The notes beneath the pieces are model-generated. The model was given only the letters and a program-made list of their open reading frames with translations, made no database searches and was not told where the DNA came from. Below, in pieces: positions 27,369 to 37,808 of a stretch of 64,000 bases of DNA (the first letter of the stretch is position 1; the number at the start of each line of letters is the position of its first letter). Made by a program: the position numbers and the translations under genes. Origin of the DNA: Pirellulaceae bacterium (GTDB lineage Bacteria; Planctomycetota; Planctomycetia; Pirellulales; Pirellulaceae); the NCBI GenBank assembly GCA_026004775.1, contig BPJU01000002.1:490435-554434 (forward strand), written 5' to 3'.

Positions 27369-27997
27369 TCACGCGCTGCCGAACCACATTTCCTCGTCGG
27401 GGTTTCTGCCCGTGTGATCGGGGTTCTCGCGGTCTAGATGCCAGCGTATGGGGTTGGTGGCGATGTATTGGCGGATGCGTTGCAGCGATGCTTCGTTGCG
27501 GATGATGTGTTTGTAATAATTGCGTTGCCAGACACGCCCACCCGGTGTGCCGCGCACGGCGTTGATGCGTTTGGTGGTGGCGGATTTGAACGCACGGACA
27601 ATGGTAGGAATGGAACCGGATACGGGGGCACCCAATCGTTCCACGGTGGCGTCATGGTCGGCCGTAGGGGCACGGCGGCGCCATGTAGGGGCACGGCATG
27701 CCGTGCCCCTACGACGTCATCATCCACAATCCAAATGATGCCATGCACGTGGTTGGGCATGACCACGAATTCATCCTCGTGCAATCGCACATACGGGCGG
27801 ATCTGCGCGGTCTTCAACCATTCTTCGCGCACGATTTCGCCCCACGGGTTCAACCGCATTTGACCATCCACCACTTCGCCGAAGAGGCACATGCGATCCT
27901 GCGTGACGATGGTAAAAAAATACGCCCCGGGTTGGGAATAATAGTATCCCTTGAGCCGAATGCTGTGGCGATGGTGCTTTTCGGGATCGTATTTCAT
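27369..27997 (-). pseudogene. Frameshifted RAYT (copy 3)
   Basis: The N-terminal half (27997 down to about 27650) reads 'IRLKGYYYSQPGAYFFTIVT' and the HUH motif 'FVMPNHVHGIIWI'. The C-terminal half lies in another frame (27644-27369): 'GSIPTIVRAFKSATTKRIN', 'VWQRNYYKHIIRNE' and 'YIATNPIRWHLDREN', nearly the same as copy 2. One frameshift near 27625-27650, at a CCCCC run, separates them. The N-terminal half differs clearly from copies 1 and 2, while the C-terminal half is nearly identical to copy 2, so conversion or recombination is likely. It also carries a REP palindrome between HUH and Tyr. Confidence 0.87.
27685..27712. repeat. REP-like palindrome, unit 3 (inside RAYT copy 3)
   Basis: A third perfect copy of the 28-bp palindrome, again followed by acgac. 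An additional imperfect unit, gtaggggcacggcggcgcc, begins at 27664. Confidence 0.92.
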
Positions 27998-28019
27998 AGG
28001 TTCTTGCTTTTTGGGCGAA

Positions 28020-29308
<1,289 letters not shown>

Positions 29309-29319
<11 letters not shown>

Positions 29320-31383
29320 GGCTCTGCTCCGTTGAGTTTCTGGTTTCAAACGCTTTATTTACTTCATCAAATATCCGACTAGCAGTACCCCACACTTCAT
29401 CAGGGATTTTTTCGGGTTTTGAGGTGATCCAATCTCGCAAGACGGCAGCAGGCCGCCACTTCTCGAACCGATCAGAACGCTTTCGCTTGAACAAAGCTAT
29501 AACCTTGTTCACGACTCCTTCTATGCTCTTCTCTTCTTCGCCCAGGGCCAAATCGGGTGTCGAGTAAGCTTCCCGAACAGCTTCCATGTACAAGTCTTCT
29601 GGGAATATATCCTCAAGCTGCGCCTTCGGTTTGCCCTCCACGAAGTCACCCAGGAAAAGGCACCGCCCTTCCATTGCCTGCCAATAATTGCTCGGATAAC
29701 TTTTGGCCTTCTTTTCGTCCGGGTTCATCACCATCAAGGAGCGCTACGATTTCAACATCATGGCCAATTAACATGCTCGCAAGGGGCAATAGTTTATTGA
29801 GTCCGGCGGACGGCACGATGACAATTTCGTCGCGCAAAGCCGCTTTGCCCTGCTGCCGAAGCCCTTGGTCAAACGCTTTGAGTATCCAATAATCTGTCCA
29901 ATCCTTCAACAATGAGCTGGCGTTTTGCAATGAAGAGCGATTGCACGAGTTGATAGCCAAGCCCTGCCTGGAGAGGAAACAAACGCGTCTTTATCTCGTG
30001 GCCAAACATCTTCTGATACCTTCGTCGTACCGTCTTCTGCTTCGTAGACGATCCGCACCCGTTCCAGATGGTCTGCGTCCACCATAAAAGGCGAGTGCGT
30101 GGTGTACATGGTTTGATTGTCTCTGGACAGCTTTTCAAGGAACTTGACGACCTTTGCCTGAGCCGTTCCATGCATGTGCAAGCCGGGCTCGTCGAGCAAG
30201 AGAATGGCATTCTGATGGGCACCCTGTGCCTCAACGAGAAAGACAGTAAAGAACGAGAAGAAATACTGCATACCCAAGCTGCGTTGGTCCAGCTCTATTT
30301 CGCTTGACTCAAGGTCATCAGAGACCCAAATGCGAAAGTAGTCCGCCATCCGCTTGATAGTGGAACTTGTGCCTGCGCTGCTCCCACCAATCTTGAAACT
30401 TTGAGGTCATGGCACTAGAAGCTGAGGAAAAATGGATGGCTCTTTCGTCTACCAGACGTCGGATTTGCTCGTTAGGTGCTTGACCTGGCTGATGCTGACC
30501 TAAAGTCGCTAAGCGCCTCACATCTAGTCCCACATATTCAAAAAGGCAGCGTGTTGTACGTACACGAGGAGCGGGAGGATTCTGGTTCAGTTGTTGAGCG
30601 GAAAGTAGGAAGGTGGATGGCGCTGTCAATCACATCATAGCGATCGAAGTAGATGAACTTTGGAAGATTGTTTCCAACCCATTGCTTGGCTTGCGCCAGT
30701 TCATCACCAAAGGAAGCGCGCTCAAGCAAGCTTTTGGCTTTTTGGCTTATATCCCGGAGAAGGTCTTTTTGCCATTGCTCGTTCGATTGCCTAGTGATGA
30801 CGTCCGTAAGCCTCTGGACTTCGGCTTTGGGTACAAGTTCATCAGGTTGCCTTGCAGATTGCTGACTTTCAAGCTGATTGAGAGTCTGAAGGAGAGCGTT
30901 TTTAATTTCTCCGAGATCATCGCCCCTTTCCTTCGGGTGCGGTGAGATCGCTCAGCGTTTGCCGGATCTCTCCAATGGCAGTCTTGAATTCATTACGAGT
31001 CAAGACAGAAAGTAGAAGGAGCGGGTTCAAATTGTACGGTCAATGTCCACGAGTAATGGCGTGTACATGTTACTTGCTTAACGTCCGCAAGTGCTGAGCA
31101 TATTTTGGTAAGCTGTTCGCGGTCGCTTTCGTCAAGCTCAAACTTGCCGCTTGCTACAGGCCAATCTTGCCTTTGGAATTCGTCAGTATAGCGCCGACGT
31201 GGAAATTCTTTTAGCCCATCGTACTTTTCGCCATCGGAACGGATTCAGTTTGGACAGACCTCTAAAGAGAGCGGACTTACCAGCTTCATTTTTCCCAACA
31301 AAAGCGGTAAGGTCACGCACTGTAACCGAGCCACTATCTTGTACTTTCTTGTAGTTTTGAACACGAAAAGCTACGAGTTTCAT
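29309..31383 (-). pseudogene. OLD-family ATPase/TOPRIM nuclease remnant
   Basis: The start 'MKLVAFRVQNYKKVQDSG' with P-loop 'GKNEAGKSAL' lies at 31383. A one-base insertion after 'LSKLNP' shifts the frame. Later pieces in different frames include 'WVGNNLPKFIYFDRYDV', 'PPAPRVRTTRCLFEYVGLDV', Walker B 'AILLLDEPGLHMHG', 'TMYTTHSPFMVDADHLERV', and TOPRIM pieces 'IVPSAGLNKLLPLASML' and 'VALLDGDEPGRKEGQ'. The tail '[15 protein letters not shown]' follows. OLD-type proteins combine an ABC-like ATPase with a TOPRIM nuclease and serve in phage defence. At least four frame changes make it nonfunctional. Its end overlaps the hsdS start by about 10 nt, so the genes were cotranscribed. Confidence 0.88.
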
Positions 31384-31421
31384 GATGATATCTCCTTTTC
31401 CATTTCCTCTACCCGTTGCAA

Positions 31422-32009
31422 CTACTCCGCCTCCAGTTCTTTCACCGTCCGGCAGGCTGCCTTTGAGTTCTTCGGGGCAGCGTCTCGACGAGGCGGGTTT
31501 CCCACTCGGCAACGCCGATGGGTTTGTGCACATCGCGCGCCCTTGCGGGCATACCACAGACGAACCCTCTGGGGTCGGCCAACTTTGTCGAGCAAGACAC
31601 AGTTGTGGAACCAGGGGATTTGTGCAGCAACCTGCTGCACAATTTGGCGGTCGGGCCAGGCGGCGGCAAAGGCGCGCATGTACTTGAGGTTGCGCGGCGA
31701 AAGCCCCTGCATGTCGGGGAACTCCCGCCGCAGGTCGTCCGAAAGCCGGTCATTGACCTTGGCGCCCCAGCCTTCGCGCTGTTGGCGCTCGAGGATGGCG
31801 CGGCCGATGTCCCAGTACAGCAGTACCATCGCGGCGTTGGCGGTCATGACCACCCGCAGCCGCTCTTCCCGAATGCGCTGTTTGAGTTGGGCAAGCAGGG
31901 TTGCGTAATTGGCAGGCACATCGGGATCGCTCGGCGTGGTTGGGATACGAGCCTGCGCCTCCTCCAGAGAGGAGTTTCTCTGCTTTGGCTGTTTGGGTTT
32001 ATCCGCCAT
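31422..32009 (-). pseudogene. DUF1016 (PDDEXK nuclease-like) gene with large internal deletion
   Basis: The start 'MADKPKQPKQ' is at 32009. The N-terminal DUF1016 domain is well preserved: 'NYATLLAQLKQRIREERLRV', 'LLYWDIGRAILERQQREGWG', 'DDLRREFPDMQGLSPRNLKYMRAFA' and 'IPWFHNCVLLDK'. After 'RLWYARK' the sequence jumps to the extreme C-terminus known for the family ('KPIGVAEWETRLVETLP', read in another frame, and then 'KELEAE' plus stop). The part that should carry the PDDEXK catalytic core, roughly 150 or more residues, is absent. A small indel precedes the jump. It sat between hsdM and the OLD-type gene. Confidence 0.85.
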
Positions 32010-32095
32010 AGCCCAGTTCCTTAAGGTTTTGCAGATCGCCTCGTCGAGCTTTGCTGCCTCGGCTTGCCGTTTGCGCAACACGGCGGTTTTCGTCG
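32010..32095 (-). pseudogene. Detached 3' tail of an hsdM gene
   Basis: Between mqsA and the DUF1016 gene the minus strand reads 'LRKRQAEAAKLDEAI' and, one frame over, 'LQNLKELGYGG' plus stop. This is the usual C-terminal end of type I methylases of the hsdM found just upstream (which ends '[15 protein letters not shown]'). So a second hsdM end is present, separated from the hsdM body by the DUF4258/mqsA pair. One base is missing inside it. It may mark the point where the toxin-antitoxin pair entered. Confidence 0.7.
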
Positions 32096-32105
32096 TGCCG
32101 CGTTT

Positions 32106-32330
32106 TCAGGCCGCGTAGCGCAGGATTTCCACCTCTGCATGGCGTCTGGCAGCCTCCTCGGCCAGCGCGTAGAGCTTTCGCGCCACCGCCTCGTCGAGGT
32201 AATACTCGCCGCAGTTCTCGCACACTTCTGCCGGTGTGCCTTTCACGAGAACAATCGTCTCGCCGCGGTGCAATGTGGCTGTCACCGTTCCGGGGCGTGT
32301 CTCCCCATTCTTGCAAATCACGCACTTCAT
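32106..32330 (-). CDS. MqsA/YgiT-type zinc-finger antitoxin-like protein, copy A
   Basis: 74 residues from an ATG with a perfect AGGAGG site. Two zinc-binding pairs are seen: 'MKCVICKNGE' (CxxC) and 'EVCENCGEYYLDE' (CxxC), the YgiT-type zinc finger. A short helical tail 'ARKLYALAEEAARRHAEVEILRYAA' follows. Such short proteins are usually the antitoxin partners of DUF4258 proteins or follow mqsR-like toxins. It starts 2 nt after the DUF4258 stop. The frame is intact although its partner is broken. Confidence 0.87.
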   Translation of the reverse strand: MKCVICKNGETRPGTVTATLHRGETIVLVKGTPAEVCENCGEYYLDEAVARKLYALAEEAARRHAEVEILRYAA

Positions 32331-32332
32331 AT

Positions 32333-32605
32333 TCACCTCCTGGTCCTGAAATCGTCGCTCCAAAGCTTTGGATCCGGTTTATAAACCGTCACCACGATGC
32401 ATATTCGGTTCTCGGGATCTTGTGCCACAACCACATCAAGGGGCTTCCCGCCCTCGAACCCCAGGATCAAGACGCTGGGGTACGGCAGGTCGTCCGGATA
32501 GCACGCGATCACCTCGCCTTCTTGGATAATCCGAAGCACGGCATCCGGATGGACCCGCGCGCTCAAAGAGGCGTTCGAAAGCGTGGCGTGTGAACCGAAC
32601 GGGCG
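32333..32605 (-). pseudogene. DUF4258 toxin-like gene, one frameshift (copy A)
   Basis: The C-terminal part is well preserved: 'HPDAVLRIIQEGEVIACYPDDLPYPSVLILG', 'PLDVVVAQDPENRICIVVTVYKPDPKLW', the standard DUF4258 (RelE/ParE-fold-related) ending. The N-terminal '[14 protein letters not shown]' lies in another frame, separated by one frameshift near 32555. It is followed 2 nt later by the mqsA-like antitoxin gene, the common toxin-first order. The broken toxin with an intact antitoxin fits relaxed selection. Confidence 0.8.
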
Positions 32606-32606
32606 A

Positions 32607-34066
32607 CTACACTCCATACCCCCAGCTCCTCCAGGTTCTTCAAAATCGCCTCATCCAGCCTGGCAGCCTCGGCCTGCTGCTCGCGCAGCTCGGCCACCAG
32701 CCGCTGCATCTTCTCCCTCGAAGGGTTCGTCGTCCTCCGTCCTGCACCTCACGCGCCCACATAGCGGCCGGGGGTGAGGACATAGGCCGTGCTTGCGGAT
32801 CTCCTCTAAGGTTGCGCTCTTGCAGAAGCCGGGGATGTCCTGGTATTCGCCAGCGCCCTTTTCCCCCGCGCCAGGCGTGGTAGGTGCGTGCGATCCGCTG
32901 GATTTCCTCGTCGGTCAGTTCTCGGTGGGTAGGATCTGCCATGTGGCCCATCCTACGGGCGTCAATGAAAAGGACCTGTCCGCGACGGTCGCGCAGGGAA
33001 GCCTTTTTGCCCGGTGGGGGGACGCCGCGCTCTTGTCCCGTGCCAGAAACCAGAGGCGAGCAGGGATCTGGGTTGAGTAGGAAAAGCTTGTCGGGGAGTG
33101 CCACCATGCACTCTACGAGGTCCGCTTCGATGATGTTCTTGCGGATCTCGCCTTCGCCGGCTTGGTTGGAAGACATGGAGCCGTTTGCCAGAACGAAGCC
33201 CGCGTAGCCGGTGGGCGCCCAGGTGGTGGATCATGTGCTGCACCCAAACGAAGTTGGCATTGCGCACGGGCGGCACGCCGTACTTCCAGCGCTTATCCTC
33301 GGGCAGGCGCTCGCCGCCCCACTCCATCATGTTGAAGGGCGGATTGGCGAGGATGAAATCCGCCTTGAGGTCAGGGAAACGGTCGTCGTGGAAGGTGTCG
33401 CCATGCCCGATGCGCCTGTCAATTCCTCGGATGGCGAGGTTCATCTTGGCCAGGCGCCACGTGGCGTTGTTGAGCTCCTGGCCGTAGATGCTGATCTGGG
33501 ACCGGGCGAGGCCGCCCTTCTTGCCCTCGGCGCTCGCGAACTGGCCGAGGAAGTAATCGTAAACCCGCCCCAGCACATCTTTGGCTCGGGCGTCGGCATT
33601 GCCCACGCGGATGTTCGTCACCAGGTCAATGAGCTGTCCCAGTCGCTGCTTATCGAGGGCAGGTCGCGCATAGTCCTTTCGGCAGCACGCCCTTGAGCGA
33701 AGGGTTGTCGCGATCGACGGCTTCCATTGCTTCATCCACGATCTGGCCGATGTTCGGCTGGCGGGCGTTTTGCTTAAGTCTCTCCCAGCGCGCCTCGGGC
33801 GGCGCCCAGAAGATGTTAAAAGCGCGGTAGTCGTCGGGGTCTTCCGGGTCGGCGCCCTCCGAGCGTTCGGCTTCGAGTTTCCAGTGATGCTCCTCGAAAG
33901 CGTCGGAGATGTACTTGAGGAAGATCAGCCCCAGCACCACGTGCTTGTACTCGGCAGCGTCCATCGAGCCGCGCAGGGCGTCGGCCATTTGCCAAAGCTG
34001 CGCCTCGCAGCCAATGGTGGCCGCGGTGGCATTCGCTGTGCATGCGTTGTTCTTTTGCTTGGCCAA
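32607..34066 (-). pseudogene. hsdM: Type I restriction-modification methylase remnant (hsdM)
   Basis: HsdM is the N6-adenine methyltransferase of type I systems. The TTG start at 34064-34066 has a GGAGG site 6 nt upstream. Domain order: the N-terminal helical part '[37 protein letters not shown]', a frameshift near 33680, '[11 protein letters not shown]...[10 protein letters not shown]', then motif IV '[17 protein letters not shown]', a frameshift near 33220, '[22 protein letters not shown]', more shifts near 33080 and 32830, and the end '[24 protein letters not shown]'. One extra G before the natural stop. At least four frameshifts make it inactive. No hsdR is present. Confidence 0.9.
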
Positions 34067-34261
34067 CGGCTACCTCCTTCGATCGTTGCGTTGAGGGTGC
34101 TCTCAGAAGCGTCTAACTCGTTGTTAAAATGATCGGTGCAACATCTATTTGCTGCTCAAGTGCAGTCTAACACGCACGGCCGCTTTTGCTATAAGTCAAC
34201 TTGGATCAAATGATTGCATGGTTTTGCTCCTTTGCAATGCGTCATAGGCTGCTTCGACCTA
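34067..34261. other. Gap upstream of hsdM remnant
   Basis: About 200 nt that likely held the promoter of the hsdM operon. Nothing else is recognised. Confidence 0.4.
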
Positions 34262-34399
34262 CTACCCATTAGGCCGGGGCAGAGCATCGGCAGAGCTGTG
34301 CGGGCCGCAACCACTCGGCTCCCGAATATGGGTGTGGATCATGTGGGTGCGAACGTCCGTGTTACTCAAGAGTTCTTGCTCCATTCTGATATTCGAGTT
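34262..34399 (-). pseudogene. 3' remnant of a tyrosine recombinase/integrase
   Basis: The minus strand reads 'NIRMEQELLSNTDVRTHMIHTHI' followed by 'REPSGCGPHSSADALPRPNG' and a stop. This matches the C-terminal end of integron-type and phage-type tyrosine integrases ('xIRTVQELLGHxDVxTTMIYTHV...SPxDxL'). The catalytic Tyr position of 'MIYTHV' is His here and everything upstream is missing. It is a fossil, but it shows that integrase-borne DNA once ended at this spot, next to the defence locus. Confidence 0.7.
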
Positions 34400-35053
34400 T
34401 TGGAGCTGGCGTCAATCCGGTGGGTTGCGCGGGAGCCTCTCCTGATCCAACTGAGAGAACGACCGGAACCTGTGGATGCAAGCCTGTTTGGTCCGGCGGC
34501 TGTAGTGCTGCACGCATGATGCCCCCGCGGTGCAATCGTACTACCTCGGTTTGGGGCTGCCCGGAAACAGCCCCAAGGAAACCCGGCGCTGACAGACCGT
34601 TCCCGGCATAGCGAAGAACTCCGGAAAGGACAACACCCATCTTATTACCCTCAAACGCGGCGAACAAGCGCCGCCCACCCTCTTGCGCCAGCGCAGCAGA
34701 TGTTTGCCGCACGGCACCGCTCTGGGCCTCCGACTCCGCAAGTCGCGTCAGGCAGCAGCGTGACCTTTGCGTTGTTCCCATCTCGCGTGATGGATTGAAG
34801 TTAGGAAGGGCCTGGAAAGGGCCTTCCCCGCAGGATGTGCGGAAAAGAGGCGGTTTTTCCCGCGTTGGAGCGATTTTTCACGATTTTTCGACCAAGCCTG
34901 CGAACAAGCGGGGAATGGGTGCGTAGTAAAGGTATGCGTTCACAAGGATCGGCTTGATCCAAAGCCCCTTGGGTGGTGCGGAACAAGAACTTTCCCTGCA
35001 AAGCACGCAAAGCGTTGGCTCAATCCCTTGTTCTCCGGCTCAGGAAGACCTCC
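34400..35053. other. Region between integrase remnant and IS1182-type gene
   Basis: About 650 nt. It holds the first copy of an 80-bp direct repeat (34687-34766). Frames present here (for example 34362-34781 on the minus strand) have no recognisable family. The left end of the IS1182-type element should lie in 34770-35050, but I could not find its terminal inverted repeat. Confidence 0.45.
34687..34766. repeat. 80-bp direct repeat, copy 1
   Basis: It starts gccagcgcagcagatgtttg and ends gcaggcagcagcgtgacct-like (ggcagcagcgtgacct). It is identical in all 80 positions to 37809-37888 and in the same orientation. The two copies bracket the IS1182-type transposase and a secreted-protein gene. Confidence 0.95.
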
Positions 35054-36490
35054 ATGCAAATCCCCAACCTCCGACCTCTCTTCGCCTGGGATACCCTGGA
35101 AGATAGTCCCACCATTCGCACCCTGCGGGAATTTCTAACGTCCATTCCCGACGAGGAAGTTTCTCGCATCTCTGGAGAGATCCCGGGGCAAGGGGCGGAA
35201 CGACTACCCGGTCCGTGTGCTCTGGGGGACGTGGCTTTTGAAGATCGCCTTGCGGCATCCGACCGTGGAGTCGTGCCTGGCCGAACTGAGGCGGAACGCG
35301 GAGCTGCGGAAGCTGATTGGGATCGAATCGGAGGACCGGGTCCCCAACGCCTGGAACATGTCGCGGTTCATGGAGCTGCTGGGCCGGGAACCGTTTCGCA
35401 GCCTCCTGCAGGAGATGTTCAACACGATGGTGCAGCGGTTGGCGAGGTGGTGCCGGACTTGGGAGAGAACCTGGCCGGAGACGCCACGGGGCTGAAGGCG
35501 CGGCGGAAGGAGGGAGAGGCGGCGGAGGAGGAGAAGGCGGAAGGTCTTCCGCAACCCAAGGGCGGTCGCAAGGAGTACACGGACAAGGACGGGAACGTGA
35601 CGCGGGTGGTGGAGTGGTTCGGGTTCAAGCTGCACCTGGCGGTGGATGTGAAGCACGAAGTGGTGTTGGGGTACAAGGTCACGGAGAGTACGGCCGGGGA
35701 TGCCGAGACGTTGCCGGCGGTTTTGGAGCAGGTGAAACGGAATCTGCCGCAAGGTCGGATCAAGAGTCTGGCCTATGACAAGGCGGCCGACACGAATCCG
35801 GTGCATGAGTTGTTGTCGCGGGAGGGGATCAAGGCGGTGATCGAGAATCGGAGTTTGTGGAAGGAGGAGACGGAGCGGATGTTGCCCGGCCACGATGGGA
35901 ACTCGAACATCGTCTACGACGAGGCGGGGACGGTGTACTGTTACGATCGGGTCAGCCAACCGATGGTGCGGTATCGGATGGCCTACATCGGGTATGAGCC
36001 GTCGCGGGAGACGATCAAGTATCGGTGTCCGGCCAAGCACGAGGGGTGGGAGTGTCCGATGAGCAAGATTTGCAATGCGGGGAAGTCCTATGGGAAGACG
36101 GTGCGTGTGCCGCGGGAGATCGACTTGCGGCGGTTTCCGGCGATTCCGCGGGCGACGCGGAAGTTTGAGCGGTTGTACCGCGGGCGGACGGCGGTGGAAC
36201 GGGTGAATGCCCGGCTGAAGGTGTTTTGGGGGGTGGATGACGGGAACATCGTCGGGGCCCGGCGGTTTACGGCGGAGGTGGGGGCGGTGATGGTGGTGCA
36301 CGCCGCGTTTGCGACGCTGTTGGCGATGGCCCCGCGTCGAGAGGGGACGTTGGGAAAGATGCGGCTCAGTCCGATTTCCAAGGCCTTGCGGGAAAGAGTC
36401 TACGGCAAGCCTGCCGCCCCGGGACATCCCGAGTCCGGCTCCGCCGCTGAGCAAGAACCTTCAGGAAAACCCGCCGTAGCGGTCACCTAG
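35054..36490 (+). pseudogene. IS1182-type DDE transposase with two frameshifts
   Basis: The start 'MQIPNLRPLFAWDTL' is followed by an out-of-frame stretch. The true sequence here, in another frame, is 'GRNDYPVRVLWGTWLLKIALRHPTVESCLAELRRN...MSRFMELLG'. The frame returns near 35440 at 'GEVVPDLGENLAGDATGLKA' (first catalytic Asp). The second Asp lies in 'IKSLAYDKAADTNPVHELL', and the Glu in 'YRGRTAVERVNARLKVFWG'. A Cys-rich zinc segment 'CPAKHEGWECPMSKIC' precedes it. One shift lies near 35180 and a compensating one near 35440, so one long frame (34973-36490) spans the gene with about 85 wrong residues. Probably inactive. Confidence 0.85.
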
Positions 36491-36934
36491 GTTTTTTACC
36501 CCAGAGCGGCGGACGAATCGGGAATCTTGTCGGTGCTGAGCTCGTCTCGCAGGATGACGGTCTGCGCGGAGTGCGCGCGGAAGGCCGCTCAAAGCACCGC
36601 TCCGAGGCGTTTTCTTCCCTCGAACGCCGCCTTTTCTTCCTTCGAGTGCCAGCCTTCCCGGCTCTGGAGTCCCCTCTTTTCAAGATCCCCGCCCCACGTA
36701 TTCACTTGATCGCCTCTTCCGCGACTCTTCCTGACCTATCCAGCCTCGCGCTCTTAACTCACTCCCCCGCCAAAAAGTTTACAACGCAAACGGCTCGAAC
36801 GTTTTGCACCCGCCTTGATCAGTCCTGACAATACCCCTACAATAGAGAAGAGGAACCCGTCGTCATGAACCGTTTCTACTTTAGGCCCTTGATCCCGGTT
36901 GTCCAGTTATGGCTGAACCAACACAGTTGTTTCG
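36491..36934. other. Intergenic region after the IS1182-type gene
   Basis: About 444 nt. The right end of the transposon should lie in the first 100 nt. I see no inverted repeat that matches the left side. No gene is supported; short frames on both strands have no features. Confidence 0.4.
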
Positions 36935-37633
36935 TCACGGTATTGTTATAACTTCGCCTTGCCAAACGGCTTTGAACATCACTTTTCCATTTACGGAGTA
37001 CCGCACAAGTAGACTTCTTGTTCCCGTCCATCCAGGCGCAGGTTCACCCCAATCACTCGTCCGCACGACCGTCGACCATAAAGCGGCCCTTCCAACGGCG
37101 GCGCGTACCTTATCAGTGACATCAATCCAACTAACATTTTGTCCGTAAAACGCGGCTATAATCTCGATTCTCGGCCGGGCGTCTGCTGCAACGGCAGACC
37201 TATGCATCTCTTTAAATGCAGCCAATTCCGACTCAATTGAATCAGCTTTTTCAATTTGCAAAGACTTCGTATATTCGCGAATAGCCTTCCCATATGCCAA
37301 CTCCAAGGCATCGCGGGCCTTTCGCACTTCTCGGTAGTATTCGCTAACCGCCTCCCTCATAGTCGGAGACAATGGAACTTTACCTTCCTTTAAGAACGCA
37401 TCCTTCTCAGCAAGAAGCAGTCGGACGCCGGCCAAACTTCCGGTCGCTGCAACTGCCGCAATTTTAGTATCGAAAGCATCCAATAGTTTTGATTCGGATG
37501 TCTCAATGGCACTTTCATAGGAAGCTTTGGCTTTGTCAAGTTCAGCTTGAACTGGGTCAACCTCATCAGACCAGCAAAGGCTTTGAAACAATAACAGGCA
37601 ACAAACTAGCGAACTCTTCCGTAGTGCGTACAT
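36935..37633 (-). CDS. Secreted coiled-coil protein with C-terminal beta domain (DUF3395-like)
   Basis: 232 residues from the ATG at 37631-37633; 22 further codons upstream are open but not needed. Signal peptide 'SLVCCLLLFQSLCWSDE' at about 8-24. Residues 28-140 form a charged coiled coil ('VQAELDKAKASYESAIETSE', 'AFKEMHRSAV'). The last 75 residues read 'IEIIAAFYGQNVSWIDVTDKVRAAVGRA' and 'SLLVRYSVNGKVMFKAVWQGE', the pattern 'A-x-YG...DVT' seen in DUF3395-type domains and in planctomycete secreted proteins. Function unknown. It lies inside the 80-bp-repeat bracket and looks intact. Confidence 0.7.
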   Translation of the reverse strand: MYALRKSSLVCCLLLFQSLCWSDEVDPVQAELDKAKASYESAIETSESKLLDAFDTKIAAVAATGSLAGVRLLLAEKDAFLKEGKVPLSPTMREAVSEYYREVRKARDALELAYGKAIREYTKSLQIEKADSIESELAAFKEMHRSAVAADARPRIEIIAAFYGQNVSWIDVTDKVRAAVGRAALWSTVVRTSDWGEPAPGWTGTRSLLVRYSVNGKVMFKAVWQGEVITIP

Positions 37634-37808
37634 CCCAGCATTCTCCCCACCAGGAAATTTCCAATATGCGAAATGCGAATAGCCACGCGCTCCTGGCACA
37701 CAAAGTGCTCCTTACCCATGCGACGCACCGAAAATCGAGCACACAGCATATACGCATAATAGCAGGATTACCAGATCCGGTCAACTGATGGAAACTGCGG
37801 TGCGGATT

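Larger units (their letters stand above)
31983..32467. repeat. 485-bp direct repeat, copy A
   Basis: This segment recurs at 40357-40841 in the same orientation with two mismatches that I can see (a G/T in 'cgccgcgg' and a C/T in the start region of mqsA). It spans the DUF1016 start, an hsdM 3' tail, the whole mqsA-like gene and the 3' part of the DUF4258 gene. This copy lies in its natural context, so it is the likely source. Confidence 0.93.

Noticed and set aside
26957-27712. CRISPR array suspected from repeated 28-bp units
   Set aside because: The units are perfect palindromes inside RAYT genes, spaced by hundreds of bases, with no regular spacers and no cas genes.
35204-36454. 416-codon open frame on the minus strand
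   Set aside because: It is antisense to the IS1182-type transposase gene, whose plus-strand translation has clear catalytic motifs. The minus frame is Pro/Arg/His-rich and without domains.
36483-36683. Arg-rich 66-codon minus-strand frame
   Set aside because: Low complexity, no start signal, probably a shadow in transposon-end DNA.
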